Of a stretch of 64,000 nucleotides of DNA, positions 36,197 to 47,799 are shown piece after piece; the stretch's first letter is position 1, and every line of letters starts with the position of its first letter. Under the pieces are notes generated by a model, which did no database searches, was not told where the DNA came from, and saw nothing but the letters and a program-made list of their open reading frames with translations. Position numbers and translations under genes: made by a program. The DNA comes from Gnetum montanum. Its lineage: Eukaryota; Streptophyta; Gnetopsida; Gnetales; Gnetaceae. The stretch spans positions 82,271 through 146,270 of the forward strand of contig MNCI01024064.1 in the NCBI GenBank assembly GCA_015680685.1. Direction: 5' to 3'.

Positions 36197-37309
36197 AATA
36201 CGAAACACCGGATTGGTAAAAGTACCAACAGCGTCCATCAGTGGCTACTCAAGTGTTACCCTATCAACGTAGAAGAGCAAACATGGAGGGAATGCGAGAT
36301 AGGATGGTATAGTAGGAAACAGGTTTGGGAAAGATGCAAATGAGTTAGGATGGTAGAAGTATAGAATACGCTCATTTAATGAGCAGAAATGTACGCATAC
36401 TTATGTCAATAGGAATGATTTCAGACGAGCATGGCGCATCAGTCTGAGATTTCTCTGTTACAGACTATAGCAGGAATGCTTGTAGAAGGAGGACAGTGCG
36501 TCACTTCTGCGATGTCTCTGCTATGACACTTAACTCCATTGTGCCAGCCTATGGATTTGACTGCAGTGCCAGTGCGGAAGACAAGTGCTTGCGTATGTAG
36601 CATTTGCATATAGGAAGCAGATGGTAAGGATGAAACGAAGTAAGGGCTAAGGGTAGGGTCCTAAGGGGGAGAGGGACGCAGTTCTAAGTGGACAGGATAA
36701 CTTGAGCAGCCATTTCCAAACGTTGTTTGTACTTCACTGTTCAGATGGACGCACCTTTGAATGACATCCTTGAAATAAGTAACCTGCAACCACAGAAGAA
36801 AACAGAGAACACCATTGCTTGTGTGAACAACAGGCGAGGTTGTCGAAACGAGCACCTCTTGAGGTGAGATAAAGTGATCGGGCCATGAAGGAGGAATTGT
36901 AGCATGAGGCCAGAAGCTCCAATCTTGACGTGTGGCCTAGCATATCACCGCCAAAATTCATCAGACACAGTGCACCTAACTGGTTATGTAAAGAACCAGC
37001 TAGGTGAATCTGCGAAGCCAGCATCTGATAGTGATGATCAGCGGAGATCCCTGAGCCCGTTGTCGATGAGGATTTCTCAAGTCTCCGGTCATCGACACTA
37101 GACCCTCAGACATACCACTGCTGCAGTGGGCACAACGATGACATCTCTGAGGGGTTAGTAGTGTGCCTCTCGGCACATCCAAGGAACCATTAGGATGCTG
37201 GTGGAGTGGTGATCTTGGGACTATCCCAGTATCCCAACCCGTTTTTCATGCAGCTACACAGAGATGATCACGCTCACTTAATTTGCATGGAAGTAGTCTG
37301 TAGGTCCCA
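36197..37309 (-). other. 3' untranslated region of element D
   Basis: No conserved coding frame. Segments align with B and C (ACATCTCTGAGGGG near 37140). Several short open frames on both strands lack similarity between copies. Confidence 0.5.
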
Positions 37310-37826
37310 TTTTTAAGTCCTAGTAGATTGTCATTGCTAGTTTTAAGTCTCAGCAGACCATGGTCCTAATTTAAAGTGTGGACAGACTGAGAAGTGCTAG
37401 TTTCACGTCATAGCAGATGGTGGTGTGTATGATTCATGGTCTTAGTAGACCATGCTATGGGTGTCAGTTTCGTGTCATGACCCAAGGATAGATCTGTGCT
37501 GGTTTTATGTCTCAGTAGATGGCTACTTACCTATGCCAGTTTCGTGTCGTGGCGGATAGCTGGTGCTAGTTTAGCGTTATGGCGGACGCGTGCAAAAGAC
37601 GCTAGTTTTTCGTCTTGGCGGACCTATACAACACTGCCAGTTTTACGTCCTAGCAGACGGTTACAACCTGACAATTTAGCATCGTGGTGGATGGTCAGTG
37701 CCAGTTTACCATCGTGGTGGACGTGTGTAGGGAATGCCAGTTTAGCGTCGTGGAGGACGATTGTTGCTAGTTTAGCATCGTAGCGGATGATTATTGCCAT
37801 ACCTGATATTGACACCAGAGATGCTA
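37310..37826 (-). repeat. Repeat tract after integrase, element D
   Basis: About twelve units; plus-strand form TGCCAGTTTAGCGTCGTGG followed by CGGAC or AGGAC, spaced about 35-45 bp. Best preserved tract of this type in the window. Confidence 0.85.
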
Positions 37827-40800
37827 CTAAATGTAGTACCGCTTTAGATATATGTGATTTACAAGATTTGGTAACTCACTACCGTTGACGTTCGCTAACT
37901 TGAATGCTCTGTTGCTGTACGCATCAATCACCAAGAAAGGGCCCTCCTAGTTTGTGGAGAACTTGCCTGCTAGTTTACGCACATCCTTGAGAACTAGATC
38001 TCTTTTTTGATCACACGCAGCTAAAGGTTGTGGAAATGTTTCTGTCTCTGTTTCTCTTGATACTTTTCAATCGTATCAAGCGTCTGTATTCGCTTCTCCT
38101 CTACTGAATCCAAATCCATGATTCGAGACTCGGTGTGTTGAGCCTCATTTATAACCGTGGAGAGGACCATTCACAGAGAAGGAATTTACAACTCGAGAGG
38201 CAGCACTGATTCAGACCCGTAGGCTAGGCTATAGGGTGTACTACCTGTAGCTATCCTACATGTAGTACGATACGCCCATAGCACATAGAGGATTTTTTCG
38301 TGCCACCGTCTCTTGTTGCCATCGAGCATTTTTTTAAGCAGATTAATAATGACTTTGTTTGTGGCTTCAGCTTGACCATTCGCTTGTGGGTAGTAAGGTG
38401 AGGAAAAGGATTATTTAATTCCAAGGCTATCAAAGAAGGATTTGGTCTCTGTACTACGAAACTGTGGTCCGTTATCGATCACGATAGTCATCGGGAGACC
38501 AATCCTAGTTATAATGTTGTCTAATATGAAATGGAAGATCTATTGAGATGTGATCTTCCGTAGGGTAACAGCTTCTACCCACTTCGTGAAATACTCAGTA
38601 GCGGTGATTATGAAGCTATGACCTGCGGAAGATTTCAGTGTAATGGGGCCTATGATGTCCAGTCCCCATCGTTGAAATGGCCATGTTATCTGAGTTGTAT
38701 GTAACTCTGTGGATGACACGTGTATGATATTTGCATGAAGCTGAAACATGTCACAAGTTCTAACCTTTGTCAAATAATCCTTTTCCATGTAAGGCCAGTA
38801 ATACCCTAAGCGATGGATTTTCGAAGCCATAGTGCATGGTGCTACATGTCCTCCGCATAGTCCCTCGTGAACTTCACCAACTATATGTTGCACTTGATTT
38901 TTTTCAACGCAAGTAAGCAGTATGCCATCAAAATAGCATCTACAAAGAGTATTGTCTCCTATGATAACGTATTGCCTAGCCCACTTGCGGATCACATCTT
39001 TCTACGTGTGTGTCAATTCAGGTGGTAGCTCGCCCTGTAGGAGTTAAGTCTTAATGCTGTCATACCATTCTAGCGTGCTTTCCTCGAGAAGAGAAGATAT
39101 TTGCGCCACCTGAATGATAGGATCTTTGTAGTCTATTATTAATGCATGATAGGTGTCAAACAAGTGTGAGGGTACGTTCAAAGCCAGTCTAGCCAGCGCA
39201 TCTACCAGCATATTATCAGTGTGTGGCACGTGTTGGGCATTGATGGTCATGAACCGCTTCAAAAGATCTTTAGCCTTATCTTAGTAGGGCTACAAATGTA
39301 CAACTTTGCAGGCATAGACTCCTGTGATTTGATTTATGACAAGTATCAAATCACCCCTAATCGCCAGGTGTTGAACATCGAGTTCGTTGGCAATCAGTAA
39401 TCCCCTGAGGAGCCCCTCGTACTCTGCCACATTCTTCGTATAGGGGAAGGTCGAGCGATAAGTGTGGAGATGCACATCCTCATTTGATAGCATAATAAAA
39501 GTGGCAGCACTGCCACTTCTGGTGGTTGAAGCTCTGTTGAAATACAATGTTGCCTCGGGGCCTATTAAGATAGGGCTTAAACTATGTACATGTTCATCTG
39601 GGAACTCAGGCTCTATAGTTGCTTGGTTGTTAATTGTTGACATTACTAACTGGTCAGCTATTGCTTGGCCTTTCGTAGAAGATTGGCCAATATAATGCAC
39701 ATTGAATTTTATAGTGATAGCCTTCCAGTGAGCTATTCTGCTACTCTCGTATAGGTTGTGAGTAATGGCCCTAAGGATGTTAAACTTGCTACGAAAAAGA
39801 TAATGTATATACTTTTTTAGCGTAAATACTAATGCTAGGCAATTACACTCTACTTCGTTGTACCTCGTTTCGTACGCACATAGATCATGAATCAAGTAGT
39901 AGATGGACACTTCTGACCCATCGTCCCTCCTTTGACAAAGTAATGCTGCTAACGCTACATCCGAAGTTGCGAGGTAAATGTAAAATGGTAGGTCCCTTTC
40001 TGGTGGGAAAACCATTGGTAAGTGTTGAAGTTCCTGTTTTAGGCTGTCAAACGCACGCTGGCAATTGTCCATCCATTCGAAATTAACTCCCTTTTAGAGC
40101 TAATGTTGCATAGGGTGTAGCTTGTTGGTTAATCTTGAGATGAACCAATGGATGAACTGTAATCATCCTTGTAACCCACGTAATTGCTTGAGGTCTATAG
40201 GAGGCGTTAACTCGACAATGGCTTTGACCTTATCAGGGTCAACTAGTATGCCGGTTTCTGACACCACAAACCCCAGCATGCGTCTGGTTGTGACTCCGAA
40301 TGTGCACTTCTCTGGGTTAAGCCGGAGATCGTACTTGGAACATCTCTTTAGAACTAGCTCCAGGTCTTCTGAATAATCCTCTGACTTTAAAGATTTAATG
40401 GCTATATCGTCAACATAATCATTCCGTCTCCCTAAGAGGTAGTCGCTAAAGATGTATGTCATGGCCTGTTGATACATTCCTCTGACGTTTTTTAGACCGA
40501 AAGGCATCATAGTGTAGCAAAAAGTGTCCCAAGGAATCCTGAACGTTGTGGTTAATTGATGTTCTGGGTTAATGTGAATCTGATTATAGCCTAAAAAGTC
40601 ATCCATGAAGGATAGAAACGCATACCTAGCTATCGTATCAACTAGTTGGTCGATACTCAATAGTGGGAAGTTATCTTTGATTGTGGCCTTGTTTAAATCT
40701 CAGAAGTCTATGTAGATGAGTATGCTTCCGGTCTTCTTTGAAACGACTACAATGTTAGATACCCAATCCGAGTAATCAACTGCACGGATGAAACTAGCCT

Positions 40801-41264
40801 GATAGAGTTTGGTGATTTCATCACGCAGAGCTAGCGCGATCTCTAGCTTGATTTTTTGTACCTTTTGCCTAATTTCTTTAATCTGCAGGTCTAAGATTAT
40901 GTTATGTTGAATCAACCTAGGATCTAGTCCCAGCATATCCTCGTATGACCATGCAAATACTGTGATGTTGTCTTGCAGGACCTGTTTTATAGAATCGTGC
41001 ATTTCCTGGTCTAGTAAAGAACTAACCTTAAGCATCTTGGCTTCATCCTTATGCATAACGATGGAAACCTCATTGAGGGGGTCTTCGGTTATGTCCCCAA
41101 GCTCCAGGTCTAGCGTGCATGTCAACTATTCTGGCCATTTTGGGAACGTTGTCAAAGGGAGGGTTAATATCTACTAGCATAGGGTTGAATTGCCTAACTA
41201 CTCTCTCGTATGGGTCTATTAAAGTTAGAGGTGCTAAAAATGTTGCGTCCATTTTCCTATCGTC
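37827..41264 (-). pseudogene. RT - RNase H - second RNase H - integrase polyprotein, element D
   Basis: Minus-strand start at the acceptor-like TTTTGCAG (41265 and up), then KMDATFLAPLTLIDP, VFAWSYEDMLGLDPRLIQH, RT with KATIKDNFPLLSID, YNQIHINPEHQL and YVDDI (near 40410), connection, first RNase H (about 39690-40070) with YETRYNEVECNCLALV, second RNase H (39050-39570) with NVAEYEGLLRGLL, and integrase (37990-38990). The integrase core keeps all three acidic residues (GLDIIGP, IDNGPQF, GQAEATNK). It ends HIYLKRYYI then stop at 37827. Stops at about 40715 and 39285 and some frame changes inactivate it. The second RNase H has N-R where an active D-G is expected (FNRAS). Confidence 0.95.
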
Positions 41265-41676
41265 CTGCAAAATTGCCAAATGCGTAAATGGTTAGGAGAA
41301 AGCATGATCTGGTGTTGTTGAACGTGGAAAGCTAACTGAATTTCGAATATTGTAAACAGGCTATAATCAATGCTACCCGATTACGAGGCGATAAGATGTG
41401 TTAGTTTAACGTCATTTTAGACAATGGTGCATGCGATATCTGCCACATTAATATCTTGATTTTTGGGTTCCATTTTAGGAAAGTCCCACTGAAATCAAAT
41501 ATCAAGTCGGTGATTCTCGCATATAAGTGAGTAGTTTCGGTGAGAATGGGCTGCTGGCTATCGTGAATTCAAATTCCGAACTGTTACGAAGCGAGAGAAA
41601 GAGGAGCTGAAGGTTGGAACATGTAATTTGAAAAGACATGAATGTGTGAAGCTATGAAGGTTTTGAAATTGTGAAA
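41265..41676 (+). promoter_or_regulatory. Upstream region of antisense gene, element D
   Basis: Between the RT start (minus) and the antisense ATG (plus). A TATA-like CATATAAGTG lies at about 41519-41528, some 150 bp before the ATG. GCATGCGATATCTGCCACAT at 41430-41449 is shared with B at the equivalent place. One tract unit (TTAGTTTAACGTCATTTTAG) is at about 41402-41421. On the minus strand the right border is the RT splice-acceptor-like site. Confidence 0.5.
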
Positions 41677-44600
41677 ATGGCATCTAAGATGAAGAGGAAG
41701 AATGCCAAATTAGCTAAAATCGACGAGGTTCAGGAGAACCTTCAGCGCACTTTGCAGGTAGTGGTCGAAGTGCACGACCTGACACCTTTGAACCGGTAGG
41801 CCATTCCTTGCGTACTCGTGCTATTTTAGTGTCTATTTTTTTGTAGAATTCTTCACATAAATGATGGTTTTGAATTATGGACCTCGCATTAAGGCAATAA
41901 TTTATTAGGGTTATGTCTATCACCATTGTCAGCGACAAACCTTACGCTGTTGCAAGGGTTTGGACGATTTTGATGTAGATGGTTGAGCGTAATGTGTAGG
42001 TTTTTTGTATTAGTCATGCAAATGTAAATATAGAAGTTGATCTATGTATCGCGTTTTCTATACAGTGTTATGCTAAAGCCTGTTTTGATCGTCTTGGACA
42101 TCGTTGGGGTTTTGTGCTATATAAACCCAATCATTCCTAATGTCCCTGCCCCGCAAACTCGGTTGCATGGGAAGGCCATATGGTTTCGAAAGGGTGCACT
42201 GGAGTTTCTGCAGTTCTTACTATGCAACTACAGCATTATCATCTAGTCTAATTTGTCTGGTGATATCATCAGTGCCATCCTAGAGCACCTGATGGTGGGT
42301 TCTGCATAGGGGATTCTGGCTTTCTTGATAGATGGAGCCATCGATACTAGTTGTCCCAAGGATCGAGAACCTAACACCCAAGGTTTAAGGTGCTTAAGTT
42401 GGATCTAGAAAATGGCCCAGTTTAGCTGTTACCATGCATATGACACTTTGTTCGTGACTCGCCATGTCTCGACCTACTTCCAGAACCCACTAGGCACTGT
42501 GTATTATTCAGGCGGGTAAGTAATTTTGTTGACGGTATTTTTGTTATATGTCTGTTATCTGGGTTTTGCAAAGTGTAAGATAAGTCTACGTGGTATGGTA
42601 TAGGTTTTTTATTCATGAAAATAGATTAGTAGGAAACGGTGATACATTGTCATGGACCAAAACGACAATAAAGGCGTTTACCTCAACTAGCAATGTATGC
42701 GCTGGTGTGATGGGGCAGATCGGCTTTGACATTTGTGAGTACCCCACCCACTACATTGACACTTTTGAGAATTGCTAGAGACTTGGGTGGCTACATGATG
42801 ACTAGACCTTGCTTCTTCCCCTTACTGTTGAGTATGTGCAGAGGAACCTTCCGCCATTTCCTTTGCCATTCAGACCTGGTAAGACTGCTACGTATTCTAA
42901 TGTTGCGTGGTAGTATTTTCGTTTGACCTGTATTTTACGTTGTTCAGTCAAGGAATCCTGGGAGATTACCCTTACAATTTTTGGCAACGAGGTGAATACC
43001 ATTCTCTTCCACTACGGTGACATCAAGGATGCACAATGCTGGCTCGGCCACACGGTGGCCCCAATTGCAATGGTCACCAAGATTCGAGAAGCGAGGCTAA
43101 TGCATTTATTTTTAGCCGTAACTCCTGATGTCCCCGCCAGTGAAATGTTAACCCTAGTTAACTCCTTTAGCGAAAAGGCAGAGCATTTTTGCACGCACAT
43201 GCATCATGTACATGTAAGTTTTGACATTGATGCTCAGCTCTTTGAAGACCTTTTCGGCATCCCCTCTGATGGCCTACCCGTAGACAAGAAGGCGAAGAGG
43301 ATTCTCGACTGCCAGAAGTCGCTGGAGGAGTGGGTAAGGGTCCTGAAGGAACCTAAAGGGTTTCTTTGTGAAAAAATCAAACTGGGCATCGCCAAGACAA
43401 TTTATCCCCTATTCCGGGCTCGGACTTTCCCCAAAACGCTCTCGCAAGAGAAGTTCTTTTCCATAGAGCAGACCCGTATTATGTGGAAGGTTCTGGAAGA
43501 AGGGATCCAATTCAATTGGGCAAGCTATTTTGCTGAGGGCCTATGCACTGAGATGATCAAGCTTCGCAAGAAGCTCGAATCTCATTTCAACGTGCATTAC
43601 GCCTTTGACATTTTGCTGAGTTTTTGGTCATCCAAAGGAATGGGGTCTCGGTGCAACAAGACCGAGACCAGTTATCCAAACCTTGGATTTCCCATATCCT
43701 CAGCACTACTCGTGGCCAGGATCATCTGGAAGGAATTGGAAAATCTCTATCTATAACAACCAAAGGTTTGGCGGCATCTTGACTGCAAGGCCCTGACAGT
43801 GTAGGTGGGATAATGCCTACTTGCACTGGTGACGCCTCACGGGGGAAACATTTGGCTGCGGAAATTGTGGAACCCTCAACTCGGTGCAAAAGGCTTCGTA
43901 TAATCGAGGCCTCTGCAGAGCCTAGGAGCAGTGTAGGTCAAACTGTGGAGGTCAGAGTTCAGTGGAGTAAGCCTCCGCCTGGTAAGCGTGAAGTAGATGT
44001 ATTGAAAACTGTGTTACGCAATGTTTACTTAGCATATTTGGAATGATATATTTAGAGTATTATGATATGACCAGTGAGAAATAGGGAGCAACTAACCCCT
44101 GAAATAGGGGCAGTGGTACTAAGTCATGGGAAAGGGACCTCAGTTTTAGAAGAAGAGGCCCCAGTTGTTAGAGTGAGCCGCGCACAGACCCTTGTGTGTG
44201 AGGAGGCCCTAGTTGTTGGAACCAGCGATGCACAGGCTCATGTGTGTGAAGAGGAGAAGGAGGAGGAAGATGTTGAAGAGGTCGCCACTATCACTGGTAG
44301 AGGTAATGATCATGTTAGAAATTTTTTAGAATTCTTCTAATAATTAGAGTTTCTGACCTGAATATGCTATAGGAGAAGGGGATGCATCTACATCCGTCAT
44401 TGTGAGCATAGTGTGGAGAGACTTTCCTGACAAGTTTGCCTTCATGGAAGGTGTTGTTAGCGACATGATCGAGTGCCTTGAGCACATCGACCCTGAAGAA
44501 GGTATGCTATAGCTATAAAAGGTTTATTTTGCTATACAATAGTAATGTGTCATGTACAATGATAATGTTTACTGTTAGGAGCTCGCCTTCGATGGGACCC

Positions 44601-45708
44601 AATGGAGCCCATTGATTTGGACATAGTGGAGCCTCCATCTGATGGGGCAGTTGTGCCACACCACATTTATGAGGAAATGCTTAAATGTGTGTTATGCTTG
44701 GCACGCTCCTTATGGGAGAGTAAGGGCGGAAATGAAAACCTCTGGAAAAGGCTGCAGAGGTCCGAGCGGAGGATTGAGTCTCTACCCAAAGAGGTTAGAG
44801 ATCTAAGGTCGTGATGTGAATTCCTACAAGTGTGGGAGATGGGCGATGAGGACTGGTGTACTATTGTTATTGACTACTCTTATTATTGGATTGCCATCAA
44901 AAACAATGTGCAAACCAGTCAGGCGTTGGTAGAGCAGTGAATGTAGATAGAGCTCCTAGCTCAGAAAAGCCAGGATTGGAGGGATTACTGTGCTAGTGTG
45001 CAAGAGGGGGATAGAAGGAAAAGGACCATAAACATTTGTATAAGTGAGAAAGCATCACTTATCATAAACTTTACCGTGATTCTGCCATCAAAGCTCAATC
45101 CTTGGATGTCTTCCTTGACGCCATCAGAGCATCCGAAGCCTTCAAGAAGTTCGAAGAGCAGGTGACTGTAAGTGCATCCCCGGAAAGAGAGATGACTCTC
45201 CCTGGGGGCCAGACTATAGTCCCTACATTCTTCCCAGACCCACCTCATTGGACTAACATAGAGAAGGGGAAGGTGAAGGCTGGAGCTGCCTTGGGAGATG
45301 GAGTGTAGTCTGATCTAACTGAGGATGAGATCATGGAGCGCCTGTGGGCCGGTTTATAAAAGCCTCCTTTTGCTGTGGAAGCAGGGCCATCGCGAGTAAG
45401 TTTATGCATGGCTAAATCAAAACTTTCCTATTGTGTTGTCAAAGCTTGCATTGCTAATATATTATTGTATCTAGGTACCAAAAGAGGATAGAGAAGACGA
45501 GTCAGCTGAGGAGCCAGTACAAGAGGAAGAACGCAACAATGAAGAGCATCCTCCCGTGGAGCCGATACTGGGGTAGGGACGTCATGAAGAGGGGATTCCT
45601 CATGAAGGAATACTTCCTAGGAGAGAAGGCCCACTAGAGGATAATTTTTTAGGATTGGAGCTGGACTTAACAGATACTGGTGATAGTGGCATTAGGGGAG
45701 ATGCGTAA
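41677..45708 (+). pseudogene. Antisense multi-exon gene of element D: FCP1/NIF-like HAD domain, helical region, coiled coil
   Basis: Inferred exons: 41677-41795, 42066-42515, 42604-42878, 42949-43981, 44075-44302, 44373-44501, 44579-45395, 45475-45708, all with GT-AG borders and matching phase where testable; about 1,090 codons. Exon 1 begins MASKMKRKNAKLAKIDEVQ. Exons 2-3 resemble the plant FCP1-like HAD family in order: PVLIVLDIVGVLC (motif I), FRKGALEFLQFLL, SIIIWSNLSGD (motif II), the LxxLSW segment near motif III, NPLGTVYYSGG, LVGNGDTLSW, NVCAGVMGQIGF. The motif I partner residue is V and motif IV DD is absent, so catalysis is unlikely. Exon 4 holds LFGIPSDG and FNWASYFAEGL (unrecognised); exon 5 is acidic; exon 7 is coiled-coil. 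In-frame stops and two frameshifts in exon 4 (about 43634 and 43790) show decay. Confidence 0.8.
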
Positions 45709-46339
45709 TTGCGTTTTACGCATAGTTTTATTGATGTGAAGTCAAGTAGTGTTTTGTGAATGACTGGAAGATGCGCTATAAGACCTTCTGGTTGTTTTAA
45801 ATGTCAAATATTTTTTTTCTTTTATGTTTTCATCTACAAATCGTAAGCGTAATTGTTAAATAGTTTGCCTAAGTTATGTCGCAAAGGAGTGGAATTTCCA
45901 CTTTAAGGCCATAGTGGGCCGTCACTAGTTTTAGGCCATCGTGGGCCATCATGAGTGTTTGCGTAATCTAGAAGCTAGTTTTAGGCCATTGCGGGCCAAG
46001 GCTAGTTTTAGGTCATTTTGGGCCAAGGCTAGTTTTAGGGCATTGCGAGCCAAGGCTAGTTTTAGGCCATTGCGGGCCATAACTAGTTTAAGGTCGTTGC
46101 GGGCCCGATGCATAATATAGGAAGCGTAAATGATGACAGTATAAAATTCTGCGTAATTAGGCTAAAGTGATTAAGCAACATGAATAACGTACGTACAAGA
46201 AATGAAATAGTGTAAAGAGATGGCAAGCGTAAAAATTGAAAACTTTTATAGCATAAATATGTATTGAATGAAAAATAGACTGCTAAACACAAATGGCGAT
46301 AGCTGATAAAAACGTGATAATGTGCGTAAATTCCATTCT
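45709..46339 (-). repeat. Degenerate tract between antisense gene and protease, element D
   Basis: From 45890 to 46115 about seven units; plus-strand form GGCTAGTTTTAGGCCATTGC with GGGCC, spaced about 27 bp in the best part. This is the complement of the GAAATGGCCTTAAACTA units in B. No coding frame. Confidence 0.85.
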
Positions 46340-47799
46340 TCAACCATCAATCCTCAATTGTCTCCTAATGGCCTTCACGTTGAGTGCTACGTAAGGTTGG
46401 GATAATTTATGATCTGACTCCTCTACACTGCCATCCTAAAATGGCAGGTTGGCCCAGGCTAGACTGTCATCAATGGTTTCAGCTTGTTGAGGAATTTGGA
46501 GATGGGTCTGATCATCCGTCATTTCTATCTTCGAACCCCGTTCTTCTTCTTAGATGTTGTTGATAGTCCTGGTGTTAATTACATCACCGCTTATTACGAC
46601 CTCCCCTCCAGCATAGGGTAGGTGTATTTCTTGATATATCGGTGATGAAACTACCCTCAGCTGGGCTAACCAGGACCTCTCTAAGATCAATTTGAATCCA
46701 AGCATCTCCTCGATGACTAGGAATGTGGCCTCTATTGGGAATTGATCTCCTACCACAAATTTGATACTGACCATTCCTTTGACCTGAACCCTTGCCCCAT
46801 TGAATGATTTTACACAAGCTGTCATTGTGGGAGTGATCTGGTCGACCAGACCCAACCTATCCACTATGGAATAAGGAATGACATTTGTCGCTGCACCATC
46901 ATCCACGTGCACCCTCCAGATTCGGTAGTGATCGACCCGAATAGTGATGAACATGGGTTCAGTTGTCACCTGACCTTTCTCAGGATCATCTTTGATAGAC
47001 TCATCATGAAAGGTCATCGAGGTAGTCCTAGATTGCTCAGCTTTGGAAAGAAACATGACAGCATGTATCAATTCCTCCTCGGCTGGCAAGCTCTCATCCA
47101 CAGGTATGGATGTAAGCATGCGGACCATAGCCTCATGGTGTTCCCGAGATGTCATAAGTAGGTCATAGAGGCTCAATGTTGTATTTTTTTGTTTGAGAGC
47201 CTGTTTGACCTGCATAAATGCTACGAGGAGGTCCTTCTCTCGGCTGGGTTGTTTATCTCCCTTGTCCTCTTCCAGTCATCCCAAGAGATGAATCTCCCGG
47301 GGTGGAACGGTATCAGTCGGGGGGTTGTTCTTTTTCTTGCCAGGAAGAGGCGGTTGCATTTCTGCACCTTTATTATGTTTTTGAGGCACAGGAGATGATG
47401 CAGAGGCCAGGGGCCTAGGCTTAGGGAAGCTGAGTGTAAAATCATCTTTCATTGCGTTGATGGATGTGTCCTCTCCCTTTCGCTTGTTGGGTGATGGTTG
47501 ATGATTTTAGTTGAAGGTCTGCCCCTGCATGAGAGGAGCAGCTGGTGGTTTTGGTGCCCAAATGATGAAGGGTGCCCTAGGCATGGTCACAGATGAGGCC
47601 GTGGCTTTGCTGTAACTACGTGGCTAATTGACATTCTGAGAAGGTGCACAGATGATAAAAGGTGGCCTTGAGACACCACTAGCTATCGATGAAAGGTTTG
47701 CCCCCCTCGGTGAGTTGGTAGGTACATGCAAAACAAATGGTTGTTTGGGTAGTACTTTCCTCTCACCATCCGTACTCACTACGTTGATCATGTAAGGTG
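46340..47799 (-). pseudogene. Gag-protease linker and protease of element D
   Basis: Frame open from 47215 to 46550 with SLYDLLMTS, active-site segment VDDGAATNVIPYSI (about 46865-46905), FKLILERSWLAQL and HLPYAGGEVVI, then a tail through SLAWANLPF and VALNVKAIRRQL to a TGA at 46340. The linker upstream ends in IHLLG. D-D-G active site. One stop after INNI and one at the linker's LG end interrupt an otherwise continuous gag-protease frame. Confidence 0.9.

Noticed and set aside
36734-37182. Overlapping frames on both strands in the 3' region of D
   Set aside because: No similarity to B or C at protein level and no recognisable domain.
42802-43002. 66-codon minus-strand frame with low stop density
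   Set aside because: Overlaps exons 3-4 of the antisense gene of D; no counterpart in B.
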